In this document: positions 15,035-23,506 of the stretch, in pieces
Numbering within the stretch: position 1 is the stretch's first letter
How the letters are laid out: each line of letters opens with the position of its first letter
Translations under genes and position numbers: made by a program
Source: Prevotellaceae bacterium
GTDB taxonomy: Bacteria > Bacteroidota > Bacteroidia > Bacteroidales > UBA932
Direction: 5' to 3'
Length of the DNA stretch: 23,948 nt
Assembly (NCBI GenBank): GCA_031259805.1
Contig: JAIRKX010000050.1
Location: 1 to 23,948 of the forward strand
The notes under the pieces: generated by a model
Databases searched by the model: none
Seen by the model: the letters and a program-made list of their open reading frames with translations, nothing else
Told to the model about the DNA's origin: nothing

Positions 15035-15814
15035 CTAATCTTTTAAATTGGCCCGCAAGAATTCGCGGTTCATGCGGGCGATGTGCGTAATCGAAATGCT
15101 TTTCGGACATTCCATTTCGCATGCCTGCGTATTGGTACACGAACCGAAGCCGAGTTCGTCCATTTTGGCGACCATCGCTTTGGCACGCCGCGCTGCTTCG
15201 ACCTTTCCTTGCGGCAGCAGCGCCAACGAACTGACGCGCGACGAGACGAACAACATCGCCGAACCGTTCTTACACGTCGCCACGCAAGCGCCGCAACCTA
15301 CGCACGCCGCTGCATCCATACTTTCGTCCGATTTTTCTTTCGGAACAGGAATGGCATTGGCATCGGGCACGCCGCCGGTATTGACCGAAATAAAACCGCC
15401 GGCCTGTAGAATCTTGTCGAATGCGCTACGATCGACAATCAAATCCTTAATGACAGGGAAGCCCCGGCTTCGCCACGGTTCTATGGTAATGATGTCGCCG
15501 TCTTTGAATCTGCGCATGTGCAATTGGCAAGTGGTTACGTCGTCATCGGGGCCGTGTGCGCGACCATTGATATAAAGTGAGCACATGCCGCAGATCCCTT
15601 CGCGGCAGTCGTGGTCGAAGACCACGGGGTCGCCGCCTCTACAGCCTTTGCTGACGGCCACCGGCTCGTTACCATGCCGGATTAACCGGTCGTTGAGGAT
15701 ATCCATCATTTCGAGGAACGACGTATCGGCAGAAATGTTTTCAATCGTATATGTTTCAAATTTACCTTTTGCTTTAGCGTTGGCTTGTCGCCAGATTCTG
15801 AGTGTAAAATTCAT
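15035..15814 (-). CDS. frdB: Fumarate reductase/succinate dehydrogenase iron-sulfur subunit
   Basis: A 259-residue electron-transfer subunit that passes electrons between the membrane quinone side and the flavin in FrdA. The N-terminal ferredoxin-type domain binds a [2Fe-2S] cluster through Cys70, Cys75, Cys78 (CREGICGMC) and Cys96. The C-terminal domain has CVGCGACVATC with Cys171, 174, 177 and 181, and then Cys226, Cys232 and Cys236 (SCTNTQACEMECPKS). By analogy with E. coli FrdB, 171/174/177/236 hold the [4Fe-4S] cluster and 181/226/232 the [3Fe-4S] cluster, so all ligands are intact. It follows frdA by 58 bases. Bacteroidota use this enzyme mainly as a fumarate reductase; direction is not readable from sequence. 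Confidence 0.95.
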   Translation of the reverse strand: MNFTLRIWRQANAKAKGKFETYTIENISADTSFLEMMDILNDRLIRHGNEPVAVSKGCRGGDPVVFDHDCREGICGMCSLYINGRAHGPDDDVTTCQLHMRRFKDGDIITIEPWRSRGFPVIKDLIVDRSAFDKILQAGGFISVNTGGVPDANAIPVPKEKSDESMDAAACVGCGACVATCKNGSAMLFVSSRVSSLALLPQGKVEAARRAKAMVAKMDELGFGSCTNTQACEMECPKSISITHIARMNREFLRANLKD

Positions 15815-15872
15815 GGTGATAAAATTTATTTGTTTGTTTGTCGGTAATAATAATGGGGGGCATACCGAGAAG

Positions 15873-17819
<1,947 letters not shown>

Positions 17820-17883
17820 ACTTATTAATTACTGTTTGTTTTTTTAGTTTGTTTCGATAGCAAAATAGCATGAAAATTTTCTG

Positions 17884-17891
17884 CAAAAGTA
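17884..17891 (-). promoter_or_regulatory. Promoter -7 box for frdAB
   Basis: On the minus strand TACTTTTG matches TAnnTTTG and is followed by GCA. It lies 65 bases before the frdA ATG. A T-rich stretch at about 17909-17916 is at the correct distance for a weak -33 element. Its position argues that no gene lies between promoter and frdA. Confidence 0.6.
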
Positions 17892-17967
17892 ACTATTTTT
17901 AAGGAGAGAAAAAAATTAATTGATCTAAAGGGTGCATTTCAAATTGTCGCAAACCCGGCTTATCGTA

Positions 17968-18069
17968 GCCGTCATTGCGAGGGCGAAGCCCGAAGCAATC
18001 CACTGCGTGCGCTCCGGTCGAGAGATTCCTCCCTCCGCACCCTGCGGGTGCTCCGGTCGGAATGACGGC
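17968..18069. repeat. Intergenic repeat element with 9-bp inverted ends
   Basis: The element is bounded by GCCGTCATT (17968-17976) and its inverted copy AATGACGGC (18061-18069). Inside are two small perfect hairpins, GGGC-GAA-GCCC (17981-17991) and GCACCC-TGC-GGGTGC (18037-18051), and a repeated GCTCCGGTCG (18011-18020 and 18050-18059). The GTCATTGCGAG...GAAGCAATCC wording is of a dispersed intergenic repeat type met in many bacterial genomes. The only open frame across it is a by-product of the repeat. Confidence 0.75.
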
Positions 18070-18083
18070 CGCTTTTAAAGGGA

Positions 18084-18126
18084 GAGCGCGGTAGGGCGGC
18101 GGCGCAGCCGCCGCCCTACCGCGCTC
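18084..18126. repeat. Perfect 20-bp hairpin with a 3-base loop
   Basis: The arms 18084-18103 and 18107-18126 are exact reverse complements around the loop GCA, and they are very GC-rich (arm starts GAGCGCGGTAGG). On the plus strand the stem is not followed by a T-run, so it is not a standard intrinsic terminator. It lies between the end of the RND pump gene and frdA. Confidence 0.9.
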
Positions 18127-18274
18127 CAATCACTTTTCGCCACCCCGTCATTCCGAGCGAAGCGAGGAACGAAGCAGGAGGAATCTCCTCAGCCGCCGCC
18201 CAACCGCTCTCCAATCACTTTTCGCCGCCCCGTCATTCCGAACTGCGAGGAACGAAGCAGGAGGAATCTCCTCA
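18119..18274 (+). repeat. Two near-identical 71-73-bp direct repeats, period 85
   Basis: Copy A spans 18119-18191 and copy B 18204-18274. Both run from CCGC-CTCCAATCACTTTTCGCC through CCCCGTCATTCCGA and GCGAGGAACGAAGCAGGAGG to AATCTCCTCA; they differ by a few substitutions and a small gap near 18157-18162. The spacer between them (GCCGCCGCCCAA) resembles an arm of the adjacent hairpin, so the unit probably includes hairpin plus repeat. Copy B ends 15 bases from the RND stop codon. Confidence 0.85.
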
Positions 18275-18288
18275 TACCTGCACCCCGA

Positions 18289-21200
18289 CTATTCATTTTG
18301 AACCTTTATTCTATAAAGCACGGCATACAGCACCGGCACAATCATCAGCGTGATGATGGTGCCGACTGTCAGTCCGCCCATGAAGACGACGGCTAAGGAG
18401 CCGAAAAGGACGTCGGAGAGGAGTGGTATCATGCCCACGATAGATGTGGCGGCGGCCATGACTACCGGACGGAATCGCGACGAGGAGGCCATCAACAGGG
18501 CGTCGACCGGGGGCATGCCCGCGCGGGTAAGGTGCATGACTTTTTCGAGCAGCACGATGCCGTTGCGAATCATCATCCCTATTAAGCCTAAGGAGGCGAC
18601 GATGGCGACAAAGCCAAATTCCTTGCCGCTAATCAGTAGCCCGCCGACAATCCCGATAGAGGCCAGAGGGATGCAGAGGACGATAATGAGCGGCTTCCGG
18701 AGATCTTTAAACAGCATGAGAAGGATGACGAACATCAGCACAATCGACACCGGCACGCCGGCAAACAGGTAGCGTGTTGATTCGGCTTTGGCCTGCGCTT
18801 CGCCGCGCCACGACAGTTCGTAGCCGTCGGGTAATGGTATTTGTTCGATTTTCTCGCGGATGGCCTTCCGCGATTGGGCGGGGGTGTAGCCGAACATGTT
18901 ATTGCATTGGGCGCAGATCGCTCGTTTGCCTTCGACCCGTCGGATTACGGGGTCTTCCCAATGCAGAAAAAGGCTGTCGCTGACCTGACTTAAAAAGGTT
19001 GGCTGCAGGATATCCGAAATGATAGCCGACCGGTCGCGGCTGCCTGTCATCAGCCCGACAACTGTTTCTTGATTCAATGTCGAGAGCGACGGCATGGCTT
19101 TTAGTATCGGGATATTCGACAGGTCGTCGAGGGGGCGGCTGCTTATGCCGGTGGTGCGCAGCAACAGCGGCGCGGCGGTCGCGCCGTTGTGATACGAGCC
19201 TACGGGAATGCCGTCGGTAGCCGCCAGCAGCGAGCGGGCAATGTCGGCGCGAGAAACGCCGGTGTAGCGTGATACGGGCTGGTTGTATTTCACCGTAAAC
19301 ACCGGCGCTTCAGGCTCCCAATTATTCGTAACCAACATCACCGACGGTTCCTCGCGCATGATGGCTTCCGCCTGCGCCGACAGCGCTTTCAGCGTCGCCG
19401 GGTCGGGACCGCTGAATAGCGCTTCTATCGGGAAGGGTTTGTACATTAGATTGTATTTTTTGATGCGGACGTAGGCCTGCGGATAGTTTTCCGACAGTTC
19501 TTTCTGCAGGGCCGGCAACGCTTGCTGCAACGCTTCGGGCGTGGTGAAATCGACAATCAGTTCGCCGTACGAGAGCGACGGTTCGGCCAATGACCGCACG
19601 AGATTGTAACGAAACGGCGTCCCGCCATAGCTCGACGTAACATGCCGCACATCGTTCCGCGCAAGCAACTGTTGTTCCATGCACTGTAAATCGGCTTTCA
19701 CTTTATGGCTGTGCGTCCCTTCGGGCATCTTGTATTCGATATACGCTTGTTCGTATGTGAAATCGGGGAAAAATCCCTGTCGCACGAACCCGAACCCGAA
19801 GGCGGTCAATGCAAGCAGCGCCACGACAGCTGCCAGCGTATAGAAACGGTGCGAGAGCATAAAATAAAGCATTCGCCGTAGCCCGACGTAGAATTTTCCG
19901 GTAAATAATTCCGCTTCGCTGCGCGTCGGTTTGTTCTTCCGCAGGAAAATATCGGCCTGTACAGGCGCCAGCGTAACGGACAATATCCAACTGATAATAA
20001 GCGATACGGCCAGTACAATAAACATGTCGCGCACATATATGCCGGCCATGTCGGGCGAGAGGAATATCGGGAAGAAGGCGAGGATGGCAATCAGCGTAGC
20101 GCCGAGGAGCGGCAGGGCTGTTTTGCGGGCGGTGTCGGTCAGGTACTGCATTCGCGGGACGCCGCGCTGCCGGTCGACCAGAATGCCGTCGACGACGACC
20201 ACCGCATCGTCGACCAGCATCCCTAAAGCCAGCACCAGCGCTCCCAGCGAAACCCGCTGCAGTGTGCCGTCGCACAGGTTGAGGATAATGAACGAGCCGA
20301 GGACGATGACCAATAAATTAGTCCCCAAAATAACGCCGCTTCGGAAACCCATCGTCAGCATCAGGACGAAGGTAACAATCACAATCGCCTCCAGCAGGTT
20401 TCGCAGGAAGATACGGATGGCGTCATTCACGCGGTCGGATTGGAAAAAGACCTTATGAAATTCGATGCCTAACGGGATGCTGCCCGCCTGCACTAATTGT
20501 TCCAAGCGTTTTTCGACGGCTTTACCTACTTTGGTGATATCGTGTCCGGGCGCCATCGACACCGCCAGCCCGATAGCGCCCCGCCCGTCGTAGCGCATAC
20601 TTTGGCGCGCCGGATCGACAATACCGTAGTGGACAGTTGCCATATCGCCCAGTCGAAGCTGGTCGTCTTCATGCCCTTTGATAAGCAGGTTTTCGATGTC
20701 TTCGATGCGGCTGTAACGATCGGTTACTTCTACCCGCATCCTGTTATTTCCGCTTTGGAAATAGCCGGGGTACACCATTTGATTCTGGGCGCGGATCGTC
20801 TGTATCAGCTCATAAAAGTGGATGCCCAGATGCGCCAGCCGATCCTGCTTAATGTCGATGTAAATGCACGGTTTCTGTTCGCCGCAAGTAGCTACTTTAC
20901 CTGCGCCCTCGACGGTTTGCAAGTCCTGTTTAATCTTTTCAATACAGTCATTAAATTCATCGTCGGAAAAACCGTCTTTGGTGAAGACATAGAACAGGCC
21001 GTAGACATCGCCGAAGTCGTCCATCACTACGGGTTTTTGCGCTTCGGGCGGCAGGTCGGGAAGGAGGTCATTGACCTTGCGGCGCAGGATGTCCCAATGT
21101 TGCTGGATTTCCTTTTCGGGCATGGTTCCATCGAGCGTTACCTGTATAATCGACACATCGACGGACGATTTGGATTCGACCGCGCCAAGGCCGGTCATCG

Positions 21201-21417
21201 AGCGGATGGCCTTTTCCAGCGGGTCGGTAACATGCAGTTCTACCTCATGCGCCGATGCGCCCGGATAAACCGTTACCACCTGCGCTATCCGCACGATCAG
21301 TTCGGGGTCTTCCATTTTCCCCATATCGAAAAACGCAAACGCGCCGCCTACAATGAGCGTAACGACCAAAAACCAGACCAGCAGCCGGTTTTTTAATGCT
21401 AACTTCGCCGGATTCAT
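18289..21417 (-). CDS. RND-family efflux pump permease (AcrB/HAE1 type)
   Basis: A 1042-residue inner-membrane pump with the duplicated RND plan: a first membrane helix at about 11-30, a periplasmic porter region, helices 2-6 (about 340-500), a second periplasmic region, and helices 8-12 to the C-terminus. The first-half helix 4 has GMLVDDAVVVVDG with the essential Asp403 and Asp404. In helix 10 the place of the conserved AcrB Lys940 is taken by Arg951 (LIGMMIRNGIVLLE). MEDPEL (35-40) and VYPGASAHEVE (50-60) are typical of the HAE1 group. The ATG directly follows the adaptor stop codon (TAAATG), so the two are translationally linked. Substrate, drug or metabolite, is unknown. No outer-membrane TolC-type gene is next to it in the window. 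Confidence 0.92.
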   Translation of the reverse strand: MNPAKLALKNRLLVWFLVVTLIVGGAFAFFDMGKMEDPELIVRIAQVVTVYPGASAHEVELHVTDPLEKAIRSMTGLGAVESKSSVDVSIIQVTLDGTMPEKEIQQHWDILRRKVNDLLPDLPPEAQKPVVMDDFGDVYGLFYVFTKDGFSDDEFNDCIEKIKQDLQTVEGAGKVATCGEQKPCIYIDIKQDRLAHLGIHFYELIQTIRAQNQMVYPGYFQSGNNRMRVEVTDRYSRIEDIENLLIKGHEDDQLRLGDMATVHYGIVDPARQSMRYDGRGAIGLAVSMAPGHDITKVGKAVEKRLEQLVQAGSIPLGIEFHKVFFQSDRVNDAIRIFLRNLLEAIVIVTFVLMLTMGFRSGVILGTNLLVIVLGSFIILNLCDGTLQRVSLGALVLALGMLVDDAVVVVDGILVDRQRGVPRMQYLTDTARKTALPLLGATLIAILAFFPIFLSPDMAGIYVRDMFIVLAVSLIISWILSVTLAPVQADIFLRKNKPTRSEAELFTGKFYVGLRRMLYFMLSHRFYTLAAVVALLALTAFGFGFVRQGFFPDFTYEQAYIEYKMPEGTHSHKVKADLQCMEQQLLARNDVRHVTSSYGGTPFRYNLVRSLAEPSLSYGELIVDFTTPEALQQALPALQKELSENYPQAYVRIKKYNLMYKPFPIEALFSGPDPATLKALSAQAEAIMREEPSVMLVTNNWEPEAPVFTVKYNQPVSRYTGVSRADIARSLLAATDGIPVGSYHNGATAAPLLLRTTGISSRPLDDLSNIPILKAMPSLSTLNQETVVGLMTGSRDRSAIISDILQPTFLSQVSDSLFLHWEDPVIRRVEGKRAICAQCNNMFGYTPAQSRKAIREKIEQIPLPDGYELSWRGEAQAKAESTRYLFAGVPVSIVLMFVILLMLFKDLRKPLIIVLCIPLASIGIVGGLLISGKEFGFVAIVASLGLIGMMIRNGIVLLEKVMHLTRAGMPPVDALLMASSSRFRPVVMAAATSIVGMIPLLSDVLFGSLAVVFMGGLTVGTIITLMIVPVLYAVLYRIKVQNE

Positions 21418-22476
21418 TTACCGCAGCCCTCCTGTATTCGTCTTGCTTACGGGCAGTAACGGACGTACCGTCATCCCCTCCTTAATCGAGTGTACGCCTG
21501 CCACAACAACCAACTCCCCGGCCGCCAGCCCGCCGGTAATGGTAATGTAGCCGTCGCTCCGCAATGCGCCTGTGCGCACCGGTCGTGCGGTCAGCGGGCA
21601 GTCAGCCGATACGAACAGCCAGACGCAGGGATTCCCGTCGCGCTCAAACAACGCCTCGACGGGAATTTCATAGACCTCGTCCTGCTCCGGACGGAAGTGA
21701 ATGGTTACTTCAGCGCTCATGCCGGCGGCTAATGTTACGCGGCGGGCGTCAGTTATCCGAAAGACTGCCCTGTATAACTGGTTGGCATTGCCCTGTGGCA
21801 TCAGTTCAATCAACTCCAGCGGCAGCGCGTATCCGGGACGGGTCAACACTTCGGCATCGAAGCCTATAAAGTCGTGCCGACGGGCATAGTCGCGTATCGA
21901 CAGGTTGGTCTCGATTTGCCATTCATCATTTCCGACCAGGGTAATCACGGGCATTCCCGCGTTGACCGTTTCGCCCTCCCGATGAATTTTCGTCCGGACA
22001 TATCCGTCGAACAGGGCTTTGAGGCGGGTATCGGCCAGCTGGTTTTTATGATTGTCGTATTTGGCGGCGATTTGCTCCAGCCCGTAGACGGCCTGTTCAT
22101 AGTCGCTTTTTGTCGCGCTGCCGCGCCGGTAGAGCTCTACGATCCGCTCCGATGCGGCTTTCGTCTGGTTGTATTCCGCTTCGGTGGCCGACAGTTGCAC
22201 GCGGTAGTCCCGCGCATCCAACTCGGCAATCACCGTTCCTTTACGGACAAATGCACCTTCGGCATAAGGTAACCGCGCAATCGTCCCCGCCACGCGGAAA
22301 GCCAGACTCGCTTCGTCCCCCGTCCGCACTTTTCCCGGATACACCGACAGTCGTCCGCCGCCCGACAGCCGCACCGTGTCGATTTTGGCCGTCCGCACAA
22401 TTGCTTCCGGCGTCCCTCCGCTCCTCCCGCATGAGGTTAATAGGAGTAATATGGCTAATATGATGGTGTGTTTCAT
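21418..22476 (-). CDS. RND efflux periplasmic adaptor lipoprotein (membrane fusion protein)
   Basis: A 352-residue protein with a lipoprotein signal (ILLLLTSC, Cys16). It shows the adaptor plan: a first lipoyl half (SLAFRVAGTIARLPYAEGAF then VRKGTVIAELDARDY), a short helical hairpin (about 95-145, EAEYNQTKAASERIVELYRR), the second lipoyl half (FDGYVRTKIHREGETV and following), a beta barrel and a membrane-proximal domain ending in HSIKEGMTVRPLLPV. It would bridge the pump to an outer-membrane channel. The ATG at 22476 is chosen because the signal peptide begins there; the open frame reaches 22569, but that extra part (Asn/His-rich) is translated repeat DNA. The stop codon abuts the pump start. 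Confidence 0.9.
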   Translation of the reverse strand: MKHTIILAILLLLTSCGRSGGTPEAIVRTAKIDTVRLSGGGRLSVYPGKVRTGDEASLAFRVAGTIARLPYAEGAFVRKGTVIAELDARDYRVQLSATEAEYNQTKAASERIVELYRRGSATKSDYEQAVYGLEQIAAKYDNHKNQLADTRLKALFDGYVRTKIHREGETVNAGMPVITLVGNDEWQIETNLSIRDYARRHDFIGFDAEVLTRPGYALPLELIELMPQGNANQLYRAVFRITDARRVTLAAGMSAEVTIHFRPEQDEVYEIPVEALFERDGNPCVWLFVSADCPLTARPVRTGALRSDGYITITGGLAAGELVVVAGVHSIKEGMTVRPLLPVSKTNTGGLR

Positions 22477-22494
22477 AATGGATCTTGGATATTT

Positions 22495-22536
22495 GTCTGA
22501 ACTGTGATTTCTATGATTAATGTGATTTCTATGATT
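22495..22536. repeat. Dispersed repeat, copy 1, with internal 16-bp direct repeat
   Basis: TGTGATTTCTATGATT occurs at 22503-22518 and again at 22521-22536, an 18-bp period. The first unit plus the preceding GTCTGAAC (22495-22502) is repeated in inverted orientation at 23226-23249 with 22 of 24 bases identical. It fills most of the gap between the RND adaptor and DUF2147 and probably lies in the adaptor leader region. Confidence 0.85.
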
Positions 22537-22549
22537 TCTCTTTCTCCTG

Positions 22550-22569
22550 TTGCCTGCCGCCGCAGGCAA
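22550..22569 (-). terminator. 8-bp perfect hairpin after DUF2147
   Basis: TTGCCTGC (22550-22557) and GCAGGCAA (22562-22569) pair perfectly around a 4-base loop, 9 bases beyond the DUF2147 stop on the minus strand. No T-run follows, so factor-independent termination is uncertain; the hairpin may instead protect the 3' end or belong to the adjoining repeat. Confidence 0.4.
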
Positions 22570-22578
22570 TTTCTAATT

Positions 22579-23022
22579 CTATCGTATCCAGTACTGGTTT
22601 CGTCCCAGCAGGCCGCTTCGGTCGAGTGAGCCGCGCAGCTGGAGTTTGCCGGTTTGGGGGTTGAAGCGGATGGTGGCGTGGTATTGCTTGCCGGTTTCGG
22701 GGTCGAGCACGTAGCCGCCTTTCAGGATGTCCTTGTGTACCTTCATATCCCGGATGATGATAAGCCCTTGCAGGGGACTGCCTTTGTCGTCGCCTTCGCA
22801 CTTGTCGCACACGGCGTCGGCGTAGCGGAACATTTTTTCGATCTTCCCATAATACAACCCGTCGTCACCCTGATAGATGTTGACCAATGCCCGGACTTCG
22901 CCCGTTTTATCGTCTACCGTTTTCCACGCTCCCAAAATCGACGCTACCTGCGCCCGCGCCGGCAACCCGCATCCAACCACCATGAGTACCCATAGAAGGA
23001 ATATTGTACGTATATCTTTCAT
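22579..23022 (-). CDS. DUF2147 family exported protein
   Basis: A 147-residue protein with a signal peptide at about residues 1-25 (ending LPARAQ). The mature domain shows the DUF2147 pattern: SILGAWKTVDDKTGEVRALV, then YYGKIEKMF, CDKCEGDDKGSPLQGLIIIR, GGYVLDPETGKQYHATIRF and LQLRGSLDRSGLLGRNQYWIR at the C-terminus. Cys58 and Cys61 approximately (CDKC) could form a disulfide or bind metal; this is an inference. The family is small, beta-rich and of unknown function. The ATG at 23022 is preferred over an upstream GTG at 23043, because that GTG overlaps a good -7 box. Both sides of the gene carry inverted copies of a dispersed repeat. It diverges from the lipoprotein gene at 23507. Confidence 0.85.
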   Translation of the reverse strand: MKDIRTIFLLWVLMVVGCGLPARAQVASILGAWKTVDDKTGEVRALVNIYQGDDGLYYGKIEKMFRYADAVCDKCEGDDKGSPLQGLIIIRDMKVHKDILKGGYVLDPETGKQYHATIRFNPQTGKLQLRGSLDRSGLLGRNQYWIR

Positions 23023-23042
23023 TGTTGTCGCTATTTTTTGCA

Positions 23043-23050
23043 CAAAAATA
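23043..23050 (-). promoter_or_regulatory. Promoter -7 box for DUF2147
   Basis: TATTTTTG on the minus strand matches TAnnTTTG and lies 20 bases before the ATG at 23022. Transcription would start around 23035, leaving a very short leader and excluding the GTG at 23043 as the start codon. The -33 element is not clear. Confidence 0.5.
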
Positions 23051-23139
23051 CAATTTTAAAATGAACCATGCGCTACACAACAGGCAGGAGCAACCTGCGT
23101 AGCCCTCTATGGCTTTTTGTGTCGCCTCCGTAGCATTGC

Positions 23140-23161
23140 CTCAAACGTTCCTCAAACGTTC
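23140..23161 (+). repeat. Perfect 11-bp tandem duplication
   Basis: CTCAAACGTTC occurs at 23140-23150 and immediately again at 23151-23161. It sits in the 484-base gap between the divergent DUF2147 and lipoprotein genes. Each unit contains the 6-bp palindrome AACGTT. Confidence 0.8.
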
Positions 23162-23196
23162 TCCATGAAGCAACACTTATATTTATAATATGTCAT

Positions 23197-23224
23197 CCCT
23201 TCGGAATTTTTGAAACCCGAAGGG
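23197..23224. repeat. 8-bp inverted repeat, 12-base loop
   Basis: CCCTTCGG (23197-23204) pairs with CCGAAGGG (23217-23224). It directly abuts the dispersed repeat that starts at 23226, so it may be part of that element. It is not followed by a T-run on either strand. Confidence 0.6.
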
Positions 23225-23225
23225 C

Positions 23226-23249
23226 AATCATAAAAATCATAGTTCAGAC
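23226..23249. repeat. Dispersed repeat, copy 2 (inverted relative to copy 1)
   Basis: This 24-base stretch, starting AATCATAAAAATCATAG and ending TTCAGAC, matches the reverse complement of 22495-22518 at 22 of 24 positions. The two copies lie about 0.7 kb apart, on either side of DUF2147. Confidence 0.85.
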
Positions 23250-23344
23250 AGCAGCCCCCGCAGGCATATTCTACGCTTCACATTTTTTACGCAAATTGAA
23301 GACTTAAAAACGTGATTTGTGGTATGCCCTATTTATTAACTTTG

Positions 23345-23367
23345 TATATTTGCAGTATTATAATACT
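23345..23367 (+). promoter_or_regulatory. Promoter -7 box followed by a 14-bp palindrome
   Basis: TATATTTG (23345-23352) matches TAnnTTTG. One base later comes the perfect palindrome AGTATTATAATACT (23354-23367), which would cover the transcription start. A TTTG at 23316-23319 lies upstream but is farther away (25 bases) than the usual spacing. The resulting leader to the lipoprotein ATG would be close to 150 bases. Confidence 0.45.
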
Positions 23368-23411
23368 ATTAATTTATGTTTTTATATTATTAACATCAAC
23401 ATCGTAAACAC

Positions 23412-23459
23412 TTTGTAATACAAATGTTGATTTTTTGTAATGACCGGTCGCTATTTTTG
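23412..23459 (+). promoter_or_regulatory. Second candidate promoter with operator-like palindrome
   Basis: TATTTTTG (23452-23459) matches the -7 element and lies 47 bases before the lipoprotein ATG. TTG at 23427-23429 is 22 bases upstream and may be the -33 element. Just before it is the inverted repeat TTTGTA-A-TACAAA (23412-23424), a possible operator. An overlapping 8-bp stem, ATCAACAT (23395-23402) with ATGTTGAT (23424-23431), runs into a T-stretch (23431-23436) and could act as a terminator or attenuator for a transcript starting at the upstream box. Confidence 0.45.
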
Positions 23460-23506
23460 TACGAAATTTTGCTAAACATACATATAAACTATTTAAAAGA
23501 AATGAT

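Noticed and set aside
17899..18129. 76-codon minus-strand open frame upstream of frdA
   Set aside because: It runs through the intergenic repeat and hairpin; its Pro/Ala/Arg-rich translation with CFGLRPRNDGYD is a by-product of the repeat, and it has no membrane segment, so it is not a missing cytochrome b gene.
18119..18274. Possible CRISPR array
   Set aside because: There are only two copies of a 71-73-bp unit with a spacer of about 12 bases; unit length and spacing do not fit CRISPR and no cas gene is near.
20497..21396. 299-codon plus-strand open frame
   Set aside because: It lies wholly antisense to the RND pump gene, whose frame shows clear family motifs; the opposite frame shows none and is a result of GC-rich codon use.
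22477..22569. N-terminal extension of the RND adaptor
   Set aside because: The extra 31 residues (Arg/Asn/His-rich) are translated from the dispersed repeat, and the lipoprotein signal starts at the ATG at 22476.
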